Below, piece after piece: positions 62,372-64,000 of a stretch of DNA of 64,000 nucleotides. Source of the stretch: UBA1858 sp039182865 (GTDB taxonomy: Bacteria > Pseudomonadota > Gammaproteobacteria > UBA4575); contig JBCDBX010000001.1 of assembly GCA_039182865.1 (NCBI GenBank), positions 1 through 64,000 on the forward strand. The letters run 5' to 3'. The position numbers were made by a program, and so were the translations under genes. Numbering within the stretch: position 1 is the stretch's first letter; every line of letters begins with the position of its first letter. The notes under the pieces were generated by a model that worked only from the letters and a program-made list of their open reading frames with translations, searched no databases and was not told the origin of the DNA.

Positions 62372-63092
62372 CAACCTGATCTTGCGTCAGACCAAACTTA
62401 CGTTTGCGTTGACTATAACTGCTTAATGCCATGAGTAATTGCTTCTCATCGAAGTCTGGCCATAAAGTGTCGGTGAAATATAGTTCGGTATAAGCAAGCT
62501 GCCATAGCAAAAAATTACTGATGCGCTCTTCACCTGCAGTGCGAATGAACAAGTCGGGCTCAGGTAATGGGTAGGTGCTGATAGCTTGCGAAAATACTTC
62601 TTCATTAATGTCTTGTATTGAGATGTTGTTATTTTGTACGTTTCTACATATTTCTCTACATGCCTTAACAATATCCCAGCGACCACCATAGTTAGCAGCA
62701 ATGTTTAAGACAAAATCAGAATTATTTTGCGTAAGCGCTATAGATTCTTTTATTTTAGCGACTAGCTTTTTATCAAACTGGTCTTGATCACCAATAAAAT
62801 TTAGCTTTACACCATTCTTATTGAGTGTTTGGATTTCATTTTCCAATGATGAGACAAAGATATTCATTAGTGCCGATACTTCAGCTTTAGGACGATTCCA
62901 GTTTTCGCTGCTAAACGCGAAAAGTGTCAGTATTTTTACGCCTGATTTACCCGAAGCTTCGATAATATTTTTTGCGGCTTTGACACCTTCACGATGTCCT
63001 GCGGCCCTAGGCAGAAATCTTTTGTTCGCCCAACGACCATTTCCATCCATTACGATTGCAATGTGTTTAGGTATTTGATCCTTTTTTGACAT
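62352..63092 (-). CDS. uppS: Undecaprenyl diphosphate synthase
   Basis: A 246-residue cis-prenyltransferase making the C55 carrier for peptidoglycan and O-antigen. The catalytic aspartate is D16 in IVMDGNGRWA; GHREGV, TLFAFSSENW and the C-terminal RTAGEERISNFLLWQLAYTE are the other conserved regions. It uses the isoprenoid units made by the dxr/ispD/ispF path. It starts 21 bases after the frr stop. Confidence 0.97.
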   Translation of the reverse strand: MSKKDQIPKHIAIVMDGNGRWANKRFLPRAAGHREGVKAAKNIIEASGKSGVKILTLFAFSSENWNRPKAEVSALMNIFVSSLENEIQTLNKNGVKLNFIGDQDQFDKKLVAKIKESIALTQNNSDFVLNIAANYGGRWDIVKACREICRNVQNNNISIQDINEEVFSQAISTYPLPEPDLFIRTAGEERISNFLLWQLAYTELYFTDTLWPDFDEKQLLMALSSYSQRKRKFGLTQDQVDGKASA

Positions 63093-63113
63093 AAGCGAAG
63101 AATTATAAAAATA

Positions 63114-63671
63114 CTAGATTTCCATTAATTCTTTTTCTTTATCTGCTAGCATCTCGTCGATTATCTTGATGTGCTTATCCGTCAACTTCTGAACAAAATC
63201 TAATGCAGCATGCTCATCATCTTCCGAGATTTCTTTTTCTTTAACTAATTCTTTGAAGTCTGCATTAGCATCTCTTCGGATGTTACGAACTGCAACACGC
63301 CCTTGTTCTGCCTCCTGACGCACTAGTTTGACAAAATCTTTACGACGTTCTTCTGTTAACGCTGGCAGAGGTACTCGAATGACCTCGCCAGAAGTAACAG
63401 GATTCAAGCCCATATCGGAACTCATAATTGCTTTTTCGATAGCAGGAACTAGAGATTTTTCCCAAGGCGAAACACTTAAAGTACGAGCATCTTCCACGGA
63501 CACAGTAGCAGCTTGAGCAATGGGTACTTCAGAGCCATAGTATTCCACCATCACATGATCGAGAAGGCTTACATTAGCCCGTCCAGTTCGGATCTTTGTT
63601 AACTCATTCTTTAATGAATCAATACTCTTACCCATCCTAATTTCAGCATCTTTTTTAATATCTTCTATCAT
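63114..63671 (-). CDS. frr: Ribosome recycling factor
   Basis: A 185-residue two-domain factor that splits post-termination ribosomes with EF-G. The start MIEDIKKDAEIRMGKSID, then LTKIRTGRA and the C-terminal helix are typical, and the length equals E. coli RRF. ATG at 63669-63671 is used rather than an earlier TTG that overlaps the pyrH stop. pyrH-frr-uppS is universal in this group. Confidence 0.97.
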   Translation of the reverse strand: MIEDIKKDAEIRMGKSIDSLKNELTKIRTGRANVSLLDHVMVEYYGSEVPIAQAATVSVEDARTLSVSPWEKSLVPAIEKAIMSSDMGLNPVTSGEVIRVPLPALTEERRKDFVKLVRQEAEQGRVAVRNIRRDANADFKELVKEKEISEDDEHAALDFVQKLTDKHIKIIDEMLADKEKELMEI

Positions 63672-63673
63672 AT

Positions 63674-64000
63674 TCAATCACTCACAACAGCGGTTCCGAC
63701 ATCTTCTCCCAGCGCAATACGCTTGAGATCACCCGGATTAAACATATTAAATACGCGCAACGGTATTTTATTATCTCTACACATTACAATTGCAGTAGCA
63801 TCCATTACACCCAATTTATCCTGCAAAACTTGATCATAAGTCAGTTGCTGATAACGTTTTGCATTCGGATCTTTTTTAGGATCCATATCATAAACACCAT
63901 CTACCTTGGTAGCTTTCAGCATTAAATCAGCATTAATCTCTGTAGCACGCAAACTTGCGGCAGAGTCAGTCGTAAAATATGGGTTACCCGTTCCTGCAGC
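63674..64000 (-). CDS. pyrH: UMP kinase, C-terminal part (cut by window edge)
   Basis: The last 108 codons of a bacterial-type UMP kinase; the N-terminal part lies beyond 64000. GTGNPYFTTDSAA is the UMP-binding loop, DGVYDMDPKKDPNAKRY and MDATAIVMCRDNKIPLRVFN complete the amino-acid-kinase C-lobe. The frame is open to the last base of the window, so it is partial rather than truncated. Confidence 0.96.
   Translation of the reverse strand, partial: AAGTGNPYFTTDSAASLRATEINADLMLKATKVDGVYDMDPKKDPNAKRYQQLTYDQVLQDKLGVMDATAIVMCRDNKIPLRVFNMFNPGDLKRIALGEDVGTAVVSD

Noticed and set aside
1..64000. CRISPR arrays, insertion sequences, prophage or defence islands
   Set aside because: No spaced direct repeats, transposases or recognisable defence genes were found; nearly all DNA is assigned to core genes.

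Overview
The window is AT-rich, densely packed chromosomal DNA from a gammaproteobacterium. The class is indicated by an efp/epmA/epmB EF-P modification set, xerD-dsbC, pepA-holC-valS, lptFG, tsaB-yoaA, the kdsA-eno-ftsB-ispD-ispF block, and the long envelope run pyrH-frr-uppS-cdsA-dxr-rseP-bamA-skp-lpxD-fabZ-lpxA. A genus cannot be named from sequence alone. Two traits narrow it: a fimX-like gene lying near parC/parE, as I recall from pseudomonads, and a gnnA-gnnB pair beside lpxB, as described in Acidithiobacillus ferrooxidans and expected in lineages with diaminoglucose lipid A. No rRNA, tRNA, insertion sequence, prophage or CRISPR array was seen.

Layout. 1-5.7 kb: start of aroC, then prmB, back to back with a SCO1-like gene and psd; a 26-residue membrane peptide; a strong terminator; arsM; a DUF3047 exported protein; and a secreted protein with a PEP-CTERM-like tail. 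5.7-10 kb: a leftward set (transglutaminase-like unknown, dienelactone-hydrolase-type lipoprotein, epmA), then efp and the divergent epmB, with a perfect 17-bp palindrome between the last two. 10-14 kb: a structured leader candidate, a PilZ-like protein and a FimX-like receptor with degenerate GGDEF and EAL motifs. 14-24.5 kb: htpX, parC, parE, an AddA/RecB-like helicase-nuclease, dsbC, xerD. 24.5-33 kb: an RDD protein, lptG, lptF, pepA, holC, an exported intradiol dioxygenase, valS and a second tiny membrane peptide. 33-35.4 kb: a LysE exporter and a secreted animal-type haem peroxidase.

35.4-50.7 kb is a nearly unbroken leftward run: VOC protein, tsaB, yoaA, gtrA-like, ispF, ispD, ftsB, eno, kdsA, pyrG, tilS, accA, dnaE, rnhB. 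50.7-53.9 kb is a rightward island, gnnA-gnnB-lpxB, sitting where lpxB normally lies in line between lpxA and rnhB. 53.9-64 kb is the leftward lpxA-to-pyrH envelope run.

The genes form a coherent picture of envelope building: MEP-pathway isoprenoid steps (dxr, ispD, ispF) feed UppS; CdsA and Psd make phospholipid; KdsA supplies Kdo; FabZ, LpxA, LpxD and LpxB make lipid A, probably on a 2,3-diamino-2,3-dideoxyglucose backbone because of GnnA/GnnB; LptF/LptG export LPS; BamA, Skp and RseP assemble and monitor the outer membrane. The accessory interest lies in the gnnAB-lpxB island, the FimX/PilZ pair with its leader, the secreted peroxidase and dioxygenase, the two tiny membrane peptides and the small unnamed families. 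Most operons are very tight, with many TAATG or ATGA overlaps and several GTG or TTG starts.
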